A stretch of 64,000 nt of DNA from positions 48,750-112,749 of the forward strand of contig JAEUHR010000004.1 in NCBI GenBank assembly GCA_016794425.1, in the 5' to 3' direction. Numbering within the stretch: the first letter of the stretch is position 1; the number at the start of each line of letters is the position of its first letter. The DNA is from Planctomycetota bacterium. GTDB lineage: Bacteria; Planctomycetota; UBA1135; UBA2386. Below the pieces are notes generated by a model. It did no database searches. It had not been told where the DNA came from and saw only the letters and a program-made list of their open reading frames with translations. A program made the position numbers and the translations under genes. This document shows positions 42,552 to 50,855 of this stretch, one piece after another.

Positions 42552-43979
42552 TCACTTCTCGCCGGTGACGGCCGGCAGGTCGGCGCGTTCGGCCCACTCG
42601 GTCCAGGAGCCCTGGTAGTAGCGGACGTGCTCGTGGCCGAGCAGGTGGCGCAGCACGAACCAGGTCTCGGTCGCCGTGTGGCCGGTCCGGCAGTGCACGA
42701 CCAGCGGCTGGTCCTCGGTGATGCCGAGCGCTGCGTACTCGCGTTCGAGTTCGGCGCGCGGCCGCAGCCACTGGCCGTCGGCGGTGCGCGTCAGGTCCTT
42801 GCTGAAGACGCGGTTCTTCGCGCCCGGGATGTGGCCGGCGCGCGCTTCGGTCGTCTTCTCGCCGCGGAAGAACTCGGGCGGGCGCACGTCGAGGATCGGC
42901 GTGCCACCGGCCGCGACCTTGGCGGCCAGCTCGTCGATCTCGATCGCGAACGCGCTGGCGCCGGGCGCCGGCTCGTAGGTCGCGGGCTTCGGCGTCGTCG
43001 CCGCGGCGACGAGCGGCCGCCGTTCGGTGGCCCAGCGCAGGATGCCGCCCTCGAGGATCGCGAGCTTCTCGTGACCGAGCCGCAGCAGCGCGACCGCGGC
43101 CATCGTCGCGTCCTGGAACTTCGCGTCGGCGTAGATCACGACCGGCGTCGAGCGCGTGATGCCGAGCCCGCCGAAGTGCGCCGCGAGCTGTGGGTCGGGC
43201 ACGAAGAACAGGTCGCGGTCGCCGTGCTTCTGGCGGATCTTCGCCAGCGACAGCGGCAGCGCGCCCGGCACGTGCAGCGCCGCGTACTCTTCGGCGGAGC
43301 GCAGGTCCAGCACGACGGTGCGGTCGAGCCGTTCGTGCAGCCAGCGCGGCGACACCATCGTCGGCCGCGTCAGTTCGGCGGGGTCGGTGGCCCAGGCCGC
43401 GAGCGGATTCGGCTTCGGGTCGCCGAGGAAGAAGGCCTGCACCAGCGCCTGTTCCGGCGCCGCGGCCTTGCTGCCGGCTTCGGTCGCGCCTTCGCGCAGC
43501 GACGGCGGCGTCAGCACCTGCGCCTTGAAGTCGTCGAGGCCGCCGGCCAGCACCTTGACGTTGTCGCGGCCCTGCCGCTTCAGCTCGACCCAGGCCTGGC
43601 CCGGGTGCGCCGGGCCGTTGCTGTAGAGCACGACGAGCCGCGGGTTGGCCGCGAACAGCGCCTTGCCTTCGTCGCCGCACACCTGTGGCACGGTCAGGTT
43701 GACCGCGCCCGGCAGGTGGAAGCCGGCGAACTCCTCGGCCGGCCGTAGGTCGACCAGCACCAGGTCCTTCGGCGCCGCGAGGATCTCGCGCGCCAGTTCG
43801 CGCGGTTCGATGTGGTCCTGACCGGTCTCGACCGCCTGCAGCCAGGCCGGGGCAGAGGCAGCGGTGCCGGTTGCGGTCGTGGGGGCGAGGTTGCCGACGG
43901 CGAGCGCCGCGACCAGCGCGACCGCCATCACGCCGATGGCGACCACCTGCCTGCCGGATTCCGATTCGTGCAGATTCAT
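42552..43979 (-). CDS. Membrane-anchored protein with three rhodanese domains
   Basis: 475 residues, ATG at 43979 with GGAGG upstream. An N-terminal helix (VVAIGVMAVALVAALAV) anchors or exports it. There are three rhodanese modules: about 58-150 (DLRPAEEFAGFHLPGAVNL), 215-330 (DLRSAEEYAALHVPGALPLS) and 345-475 (DVRPPEFFRGE...PLVVHCRTGHTA). Only the third keeps the active-site Cys (Cys430, HCRTGHT loop). In the first two the position reads YSNGP and YADAK, so they are probably structural or binding units. The active module would pass sulfane sulfur to acceptors in the periplasm. Confidence 0.9.
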   Translation of the reverse strand: MNLHESESGRQVVAIGVMAVALVAALAVGNLAPTTATGTAASAPAWLQAVETGQDHIEPRELAREILAAPKDLVLVDLRPAEEFAGFHLPGAVNLTVPQVCGDEGKALFAANPRLVVLYSNGPAHPGQAWVELKRQGRDNVKVLAGGLDDFKAQVLTPPSLREGATEAGSKAAAPEQALVQAFFLGDPKPNPLAAWATDPAELTRPTMVSPRWLHERLDRTVVLDLRSAEEYAALHVPGALPLSLAKIRQKHGDRDLFFVPDPQLAAHFGGLGITRSTPVVIYADAKFQDATMAAVALLRLGHEKLAILEGGILRWATERRPLVAAATTPKPATYEPAPGASAFAIEIDELAAKVAAGGTPILDVRPPEFFRGEKTTEARAGHIPGAKNRVFSKDLTRTADGQWLRPRAELEREYAALGITEDQPLVVHCRTGHTATETWFVLRHLLGHEHVRYYQGSWTEWAERADLPAVTGEK

Positions 43980-43981
43980 CC

Positions 43982-44566
43982 TCAGGTCCTCCGAGACATG
44001 ATGTGTTCCACCTTGGTGGCGCCGGCGAACGCCAGCAGCGCCACGACCAGCAGCACGATCGCGCCGGTTGCGCCCGACACGCCGAGCTGTTCGGGCAACG
44101 AACCGATCGCGCAGGTGCCGGCGTGCAGGAAGTCGGTGATGCGCGGCTGCAGGCCCGCGAATGCCAGGCTGCCGGCGCCGGCGCCGAGCAGGAACACCAG
44201 CGCGTCGAGCTTGCCGCTGGCGAGGCCGACCGCGGCGGTGCCGGGGCACCAGCCGCCGACGACGAAACCGGCGCCGAACACGAGCCCGCCGACGAGCTGC
44301 GGCCAGACGATCGACTCGGGCACGTAGAGCGCGGCCAGGTCGACCTTGCCCAGCGCAGCCAGCAGCTGCAGCCCGAGCGCCGCCGTGACCATCGCCGAGA
44401 ACATCACCTTCAGCACGGCGAAGTCGCGCAGGTAGAAGATCGCGGTCAGCTTGCGGCTGCTGCCGAAGCCGGCGCGTTCGAGCCAGAAGCCGAAGCCCGT
44501 GCCGACCAGCAGCGACAGCAGGAGTCCGATCGGGCTCGACAGCAGGTCGTTCGCGTAGAGGTTCAT
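43982..44566 (-). CDS. YeeE/YedE-type transporter, second half (DUF6691-like)
   Basis: 194 residues, ATG at 44566. The start overlaps the previous gene's stop (ATGA), a translational-coupling arrangement, with AAGGAG just upstream. Five to six helices. The family signature FGFWLERAGFGSSRKLTAIF is followed by the cysteine motif VVGGWCPGTAAVGLASGK. YeeE/YedE proteins take up thiosulfate or sulfur species through conserved Cys-lined pores. Here the full-length protein is split in two adjacent genes. Confidence 0.92.
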   Translation of the reverse strand: MNLYANDLLSSPIGLLLSLLVGTGFGFWLERAGFGSSRKLTAIFYLRDFAVLKVMFSAMVTAALGLQLLAALGKVDLAALYVPESIVWPQLVGGLVFGAGFVVGGWCPGTAAVGLASGKLDALVFLLGAGAGSLAFAGLQPRITDFLHAGTCAIGSLPEQLGVSGATGAIVLLVVALLAFAGATKVEHIMSRRT

Positions 44567-45069
44567 CGCCACTCCTTCTGCACGATCGGTGCCAGTGCGA
44601 ACGCAGCCGCGAAGCAGGCGCCGGTGAACACGAAGCTGCCGGTCTGCAGCATCGCACCGCCCGACAGCGCCTGGCCGGACGTGCAGCCGAGCGCGAAGCG
44701 CGCCCCGAGGCCGGCGAGGCCGCCGCCGACCAGCGCCAGCGCGAGCCGCAGGGCCGCCGGTGCGGTCGGGCCGCGTTCGACGACGAAGGTGGTGCGTCCC
44801 GCTGCGAACGCGGACAGGAACCCGCCGACCAGCGTGCCGACGAACATCGTCACCAGGTAGTAGGCGAGCGGGTTGCCGTCGGCGAACCAGCCGCCGAGGT
44901 ACTCGTTGCGTTCGACGGCCGCGGGCGCCACCGCGTGCGCGGCGCTGGCGGCGAGGCGCGTGATGCCGCCGGAGGCGCCGAGGCCGGTGCCGAGCACGAC
45001 GTAGGAGACCAGCAGGGTCAGGCCGAGACCGATGCCGGCGAGGTAGGGGTTCCAGTAGGGCTTCTGCAT
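44563..45069 (-). CDS. YeeE/YedE-type transporter, first half
   Basis: 168 residues, ATG at 45069, 7 bp after the preceding stop. Four helices. The cysteine motif ARFALGCTSGQALSGGAML is the counterpart of the GGWCPGTA motif in the next protein. Together the two halves reproduce the pair of inverted repeats found in full-length YeeE. It is a probable thiosulfate/sulfide-derived sulfur importer in the inner membrane. Confidence 0.92.
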   Translation of the reverse strand: MQKPYWNPYLAGIGLGLTLLVSYVVLGTGLGASGGITRLAASAAHAVAPAAVERNEYLGGWFADGNPLAYYLVTMFVGTLVGGFLSAFAAGRTTFVVERGPTAPAALRLALALVGGGLAGLGARFALGCTSGQALSGGAMLQTGSFVFTGACFAAAFALAPIVQKEWR

Positions 45070-45076
45070 GGTTGCC

Positions 45077-47041
45077 TCAGCAGCCGGCGCTGCGCTTCTT
45101 GGCCGGAGTCGGGGTCTGGGTCGGCGGCGTGGTCGGGGTCGACGCGGGTGCCGCCGCTGGCATGGCGGCCGGCGGCGCGCCGCCGCCGAGCACGACCCCG
45201 CGGTGGAACGCGATCGCGCCGCCGAGCAGCACGCGCAGCACGCGGTCGGTGCGGCCGTTCATCAGCGCGCCGGCCACCGCGAACGCCAGCGTGCCGTCGC
45301 GGTCGACCAGCACGACGCGCGCGTCGGCCGGCAGGGTCGCCAGGTGGGCAGCGAGGTCGTCCGCGGCCACGTTCTTGGCGCCGGGCACCGTCCACTCGGC
45401 GAACTGCCACGCCGGCCGCAGGTCGACCACGGCGTAGGCGGCGGGCTGGTCGAGCAGCACCTTCGCCAGCAGCACCGCGTCGATCGGCTCGGGCAGCCGC
45501 AGCGCGCCACCGGCCACCGCGGTGGTGGTCGCCTTCGCCATGCGGCCGGTGGTCGGCAGGCCGGCGGCGACCCAGGCATCGAGGCCGCCGTCGAGCGAGC
45601 GCACGTCGACGAAGCCGAGCCGTTCGGCGAGGCCGACGGCCATGCTCGACCGGTAGGCGGAGTTGCAGACCATCACGATCGGCGCGTTGCGATCGAGCAC
45701 CTTCGCGAAGCGGTGGCTCTCGGTGACCGGGATGTTGCCGACGTCGCCGAGGCGCAGGTCCGCGTACTCGTCGGCCGAGCGCACGTCGACGATCAGCGGT
45801 TCGGTGTGCGCCTGCATCGCGGCGGCGAGTTCCTGCGGCGTGACGACCTTGCTGCTGCGCACCGGCAGGCCGGCCGCGCGCCAGCTGTCCGGGTCGGCCG
45901 TGAGCCGGCCGGCGATCCGGTCGTAGCCGATGCGACGCAGGCGGAAGGCGCCTTCGCCGACCTCGGCGTCGTCGCCGACCAGCAGCAGCGGGTCGGCGAA
46001 CGGCACCACGATGCCGGTCCAGGTGTCGAGCCGGCCGCGCAGCGCTATGTGGATCGCACCGGTCACGTGGGCCGCCGCGTAGGCGGGCTCCTCGCGCAGG
46101 TCGACGATCCAGGCGCCCGCCCCGAGCAGCCGCCGCAGTTCGGCCGTGGGCAAGACCGCCGGCAGCGCCACCTCGCGTTCGACCAGCGGCGGGCCCTTGC
46201 GGTTCAGTTCGACGTTGAACGCGAAGTAGGCCGGCGCGACCGGCTGGTGGCTGATCACGTTGGCGACGAACGTCGCTTCGCTGGCGATCCGCAGGTACGG
46301 GTTGGTCGCCTTCTCGCGGCCGATCGTCGACGTCGTCTCGGGGCTCAGGTGCGCGCCGCACAGCGATCCGGCGCCGTGTGCCGGCAGCACGATCGTCGCG
46401 TCCGGCAGCTGCTTCAGGCGCTGCACCGAACGCCACGACGCGGCCGCCAGTTCGGCGGGCGGCACGTCGAGCAGGTCGGGCCGGCCGATGCTGCCGACGA
46501 ACAGCGTGTCGCCGGTCAGCGCGAAGGCCGGTTCGCTGCGGCCCGGCACACGCAGCAGGAACGTCGTCGCGTTCGGCGTGTGGCCCGGCGTCGACCAGGC
46601 CTCGAACGACACGCCGCCGAACTCGACGCGGTCGCCGTCGCCGAGCGCGCGGTGCGGGAAGCCCGCATTCGCGAGCGCGCTGACCGCGATCTCGGCGCCG
46701 GTCCGGTGTGCGAGTTCGGTGTGGCCGGCGACGAAGTCGGCGTGCGGGTGGGTCAGCAGCACGTGTCTGACCTCGGCACCGGCGGCGGCGGCATCGCGCA
46801 GGTAGTGGTCGACGTCGCGCTGCGGGTCGACCACCGCCGCTTCGCCGCCGGCCGTGATCAGGTAGCTCAGGTGCGACAGGCAGCCGAGCTGGTACTGCCG
46901 CAGCGTCCAGCCGGGACCGCTGGCCTCGTAGGCGACTTGCGGCGTCGCGGCGCTGTCGGTGTGGGCGGCGCGTTCGGCGTCCTGGGCCGGCAGCGGCAGG
47001 GCGAGCAGCAGCGGGAGGAACCGGGCGACTGGCGGGCGCAT
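45077..47041 (-). CDS. Periplasmic persulfide dioxygenase-like MBL-fold protein with three rhodanese domains
   Basis: 654 residues, ATG at 47041. Signal peptide: VARFLPLLLALPLPAQ. The metallo-beta-lactamase domain (about 35-285) has the iron/zinc site THPHADFVAGH (His98, His100, Asp102, His107), then PGHTPNA and LTGDTLFVGSIGRPDLL, typical of ETHE1-type persulfide dioxygenases. Three rhodanese modules follow: about 300-395 (no Cys), 400-515 (active Cys459, VCNSAYRSS) and 525-625 (no Cys). Persulfide dioxygenases oxidise glutathione persulfide to sulfite; fused rhodaneses supply or remove sulfane sulfur. The predicted mRNA is leaderless: no Shine-Dalgarno is possible because the operator abuts the ATG. 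Confidence 0.93.
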   Translation of the reverse strand: MRPPVARFLPLLLALPLPAQDAERAAHTDSAATPQVAYEASGPGWTLRQYQLGCLSHLSYLITAGGEAAVVDPQRDVDHYLRDAAAAGAEVRHVLLTHPHADFVAGHTELAHRTGAEIAVSALANAGFPHRALGDGDRVEFGGVSFEAWSTPGHTPNATTFLLRVPGRSEPAFALTGDTLFVGSIGRPDLLDVPPAELAAASWRSVQRLKQLPDATIVLPAHGAGSLCGAHLSPETTSTIGREKATNPYLRIASEATFVANVISHQPVAPAYFAFNVELNRKGPPLVEREVALPAVLPTAELRRLLGAGAWIVDLREEPAYAAAHVTGAIHIALRGRLDTWTGIVVPFADPLLLVGDDAEVGEGAFRLRRIGYDRIAGRLTADPDSWRAAGLPVRSSKVVTPQELAAAMQAHTEPLIVDVRSADEYADLRLGDVGNIPVTESHRFAKVLDRNAPIVMVCNSAYRSSMAVGLAERLGFVDVRSLDGGLDAWVAAGLPTTGRMAKATTTAVAGGALRLPEPIDAVLLAKVLLDQPAAYAVVDLRPAWQFAEWTVPGAKNVAADDLAAHLATLPADARVVLVDRDGTLAFAVAGALMNGRTDRVLRVLLGGAIAFHRGVVLGGGAPPAAMPAAAPASTPTTPPTQTPTPAKKRSAGC

Positions 47042-47076
47042 TACTCAACTATGCAGTTGAGTAGTCGGAATTCCAA
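47042..47076 (-). promoter_or_regulatory. Operator and promoter of the sulfur operon
   Basis: A perfect 9-bp inverted repeat TACTCAACT-N4-AGTTGAGTA spans 47042-47063, the shape expected for an ArsR dimer site. On the minus strand TTGGAA (47071-47076), a 17-bp spacer and CATAGT (47048-47053) form a plausible promoter (4/6 and 4/6). The -10 box lies inside the repeat, and the predicted transcript would begin at or beside the ATG at 47041. Binding of ArsR would block the polymerase. The symmetry is seen; binding is inferred. Confidence 0.65.
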
Positions 47077-47107
47077 CTGCGCCGTTCGCCGGGGGCGGAA
47101 CTGGGTC

Positions 47108-47443
47108 TCAGGCCGGGAGGCGCGTGCCGTGCTCGGCCCCGTGTGGCCGGCGTCGCCGGTGTTCGTCCAGTTCGTCGCCGGCGCCGGCGACCGCCATCCG
47201 CACGTGCACCAGTTCGGTGGCCAGCAGGTCGCACTCGAGCTGCAGGTCGCGGCACCGGTCGAGCATCCGCTCGGCCGCGGCCGGCCGGGTCGCGCGCAGG
47301 AAGTTCGCCTCGCGTTGGCAGCACTCGAGGTCCTGCGACACCTCGGCGAGCAGCCGCACCATCGCCGCCTCCTGGGTGCGGAAGGAGCGCAGCAGGTCGT
47401 CGAGCCGCTGCGCGTGCGGGTCGCGGTCAAGCGCTCGCAGCAT
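47108..47443 (-). CDS. Small helical protein of unknown function
   Basis: 111 residues. The ATG at 47443 has an excellent Shine-Dalgarno (AAGGAGGGG). The sequence is heptad-like helix throughout (LRALDRDPHAQRLDDLLRS; LAEVSQDLECCQREANFLR; MLDRCRDLQLECDLLATELV) with three or more cysteines. No family recognised. It overlaps the upstream small gene by 17 bp, so the two are translated together. It is separated from the sulfur operon start by the 66-bp promoter region. Confidence 0.75.
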   Translation of the reverse strand: MLRALDRDPHAQRLDDLLRSFRTQEAAMVRLLAEVSQDLECCQREANFLRATRPAAAERMLDRCRDLQLECDLLATELVHVRMAVAGAGDELDEHRRRRPHGAEHGTRLPA

Positions 47444-47699
47444 GGTCCCCTCCTTGCGGCAGTCCGCCGAGCACGCGGCGCAACAGGCGCACCTGCTGCC
47501 GGCAGGCGAGCCGCTGCTCGAACACCGGGAACGGGATCGGCTGCTGGGCGCGGTGGGCGGCGGCCGTCGCCGCCTGCAGGTTGCGCTCGGCCTGTGCCAG
47601 GCGCCAGCTGGCCAGCGCCAGCTCCGCGTTCAGCCGCGCAGCGAGGTCCGCCGCCGCGCAGGCGGCCGACTCGCACGACTCGTAGGCATCGTGGTCCAT
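47427..47699 (-). CDS. Small helical Cys-containing protein of unknown function
   Basis: 90 residues from the ATG at 47699 (GGGAGC upstream). The helical protein starts MDHDAYESCESAACAAADLA. The tail overlaps the start of the next gene by 17 bp and includes an LRRVLGGLPQGGD segment. With its neighbour it forms a bicistronic pair of small helical proteins that could form a complex. No known function. Confidence 0.6.
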   Translation of the reverse strand: MDHDAYESCESAACAAADLAARLNAELALASWRLAQAERNLQAATAAAHRAQQPIPFPVFEQRLACRQQVRLLRRVLGGLPQGGDHAASA

Positions 47700-47773
47700 G
47701 CTCCCAGCATCGGCCAGGGTCGTGAACCCGTTGCAAAGCCGCCGAGAATCCCCCGTGCGCTGCGCCGCACGTC

Positions 47774-48895
<1,122 letters not shown>

Positions 48896-48989
48896 CCGTG
48901 CATCCTGGCGCGGCCGCGGCAGCGGGGCAACGTTCTGTGCGCCCGCCGTCGTCACGCCGGTGTCATGCGCCGCGTCCGCGGGGCCGCGG

Positions 48990-49427
48990 TCAGTTGCCGG
49001 CGATCTGGCCCATCGCGCCGCGCGGCGCGTCGAGCAGGCCGAGGAAGCGGCGCTCGTCGGGGCTCAGGTCGGGGCACAGGCGCAGGAACTCGTCGCGGTG
49101 GTGCTGCACGAACCGGCGCACGTGCTGCAGCAGGTGTTCGGGGTCGTCGACCTGCAGGAAGCCGGTCCGACCCAGCGCCTCGACGATGCGGCTGCGGTCG
49201 GCGCGGTCGTGTTCTTCGGGTGCGAGGCGCCGGTCGTCGAGCCAGAACTCCGCCCGTACCTGGAAGAACGACACGAGGTTGCGCAGGTGCGGCAGCGTGA
49301 TCGCCGACCGTCCCTTGCAGATGTCCGTCGCCGTCTGCGGCGACACCCCCAGTGCCCTTGCCAGATCTCTCTTCTTGAGGCGACGCTGCTCGAGCAGAGC
49401 AGAGATCTTCTCGTGGATGAGGACCAT
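48990..49427 (-). CDS. XRE-family HTH DNA-binding protein
   Basis: 145 residues, ATG at 49427. The N-terminal lambda-repressor-like HTH (ISALLEQRRLKKRDLARALG, then SPQTATDICKGRSAITLPHL) is followed by a helical domain of about 85 residues (FFQVRAEFWLDDRRL; VRRFVQHHRDEFLRLCPDL). This resembles antitoxin- or HigA-like regulators but no toxin gene is adjacent. It is divergent from a lipoprotein gene across 23 bp, which may be its target. Confidence 0.85.
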   Translation of the reverse strand: MVLIHEKISALLEQRRLKKRDLARALGVSPQTATDICKGRSAITLPHLRNLVSFFQVRAEFWLDDRRLAPEEHDRADRSRIVEALGRTGFLQVDDPEHLLQHVRRFVQHHRDEFLRLCPDLSPDERRFLGLLDAPRGAMGQIAGN

Positions 49428-49450
49428 GGGTTGCCTAGGATAGCTGCGGC

Positions 49451-50281
49451 GTGCGCGCTGCTCATCAACGAACCCTGAGAAGCTCGGCGTCGCCGGTCGC
49501 CGCGTCGCTGTTGCTGGTGCTCGGCGCGTGCACCAGCAGCGCGCTGCCGGAGTCGATCTGGCCGCCGGCGGACTTCGAACTGGTGGTCGAGGAGCGCGAT
49601 CTCGACGACCCGGCGGCCGCGGCCGTGCGGCGCTTCCGCGCGCTGGCCGACGGCGTCGTCACCTACGCGACCGCGGCGCGCACCGTCGCCGATGCCGCGA
49701 CCGGCACGGCGCTGCCGGTCTACGAACGCGCGTCGGTCTACCGGCTGGTGCCGACCAGCGTGCGTGCGCTGGCGCGGCGCATCGACCGCTGCGGCATCCT
49801 CGAACTCGACCGCGTGCAGGGCGAGCGAGGCGCGCTCAGCGGGCCGAGCCTGGCGCTGACCTGGCGGGCGTTCGGCCAGGAGCGCGTGATCACCGCGCGC
49901 GGTCGGCTGCACGGCGCGATGGCGGACGTGCTGGCGGTGGTCGCGTCGCACCTGCCCGAGGGTGAGGGGTTCGCGCTGCAGCAGGCCACCGGGCGCCCGG
50001 TCGTACCGGTGCTGCGCGGCGTGCCGGCGCCTTCGGCCGACGCTGCGGCGGCGCTGCAGGTCTTCCGGCAGCTGGCGGCCGAACGGCCCGACGACGACGG
50101 ACTGACGCTGGACGCGTTCGCGCTCGCCTGTGCGCTCGGTCAGCGCAGCGAGGCCGAGGAACTGCTGCGCGGCTGGCTCGAAGCCACGGCCGGCCGGCGC
50201 CGCCAGCAGCAGATGTTCCCCGAGCAGGAGCCGCAGCTCGAGGCGGCGATCCTGGAGCGCATGCTGCCGCCGACCCACTGA
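49451..50281 (+). CDS. Lipoprotein of unknown function
   Basis: 276 residues, GTG at 49451. Signal with lipobox L-G-A-C (VAASLLLVLGACTSS). Mature segment: mixed alpha/beta (FELVVEERDLDDPAAAAVRR; LALTWRAFGQERVITARGR) with a helical C-terminal third. No family recognised. The start is separated from the divergent XRE gene by 23 bp, so regulation by that protein is possible. Convergent with the DUF2911 gene. Confidence 0.75.
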   Translation: MRAAHQRTLRSSASPVAASLLLVLGACTSSALPESIWPPADFELVVEERDLDDPAAAAVRRFRALADGVVTYATAARTVADAATGTALPVYERASVYRLVPTSVRALARRIDRCGILELDRVQGERGALSGPSLALTWRAFGQERVITARGRLHGAMADVLAVVASHLPEGEGFALQQATGRPVVPVLRGVPAPSADAAAALQVFRQLAAERPDDDGLTLDAFALACALGQRSEAEELLRGWLEATAGRRRQQQMFPEQEPQLEAAILERMLPPTH

Positions 50282-50303
50282 GGCCGGCGGCGCCGCGCGG
50301 CGG

Positions 50304-50810
50304 TCACTTCGCCGAGTGCGGCTGGATCGACAGCATGCCGGACATCTTGCCGAACGACAGGTAGACGCCGGCGCCTTCCTCCTCGGCGTAGAGGCACAGC
50401 AGCAGGCGCTTGCTCTCGTGCTGGCTGTCGCTGATCTGCAGCTTCGTCGAGGTGACCTTCTCGCCCATCTTGAAGTTGATCGACCAGGTCATCTCCTCGT
50501 CGACCGTGAAGTAGACCTGGTACTCGCCGGCGGCGAGCACGGCGTCGCCGCACTTGACGTCGATCGAGGTCTTGAACGTCGCCAGCGGGCGGTTCGCCGA
50601 GCGCTCGTTCATCATCGCGCGCATCTCCTTGCCGCCCTCCTTGTCGAGCAGCATGCCGATGGTCTTGCCTTCGCCGTAGGACAGCGACGTGTAGTTCAGG
50701 GACATCTTCGTCTCGCCGACCGTGATGGTCTGCTCGAGCTTCGGGCCGCGCTGGGCGAAGACCGGCAGGCAGAGGGCGAGGGACAGGGCGACGGTGAGCA
50801 GCTTCTTCAT
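50304..50810 (-). CDS. Secreted DUF2911 family protein
   Basis: 168 residues, ATG at 50810. Signal peptide: LLTVALSLALCLPVFAQ. The family motifs are QTITVGETKMSLNYTSLSYG, ANRPLATFKTSIDVKCGD, LAAGEYQVYFTVDEEMTWSI and KRLLLCLYAEEEGAGVYLSFG. DUF2911 proteins are periplasmic beta-sandwiches of unknown activity found next to varied envelope genes. Not in an obvious operon here. Confidence 0.88.
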   Translation of the reverse strand: MKKLLTVALSLALCLPVFAQRGPKLEQTITVGETKMSLNYTSLSYGEGKTIGMLLDKEGGKEMRAMMNERSANRPLATFKTSIDVKCGDAVLAAGEYQVYFTVDEEMTWSINFKMGEKVTSTKLQISDSQHESKRLLLCLYAEEEGAGVYLSFGKMSGMLSIQPHSAK

Positions 50811-50855
50811 GGGTATCTGGTGGGTTGGACCGGTGGTTTCCCGGGGGGCGGGAGT

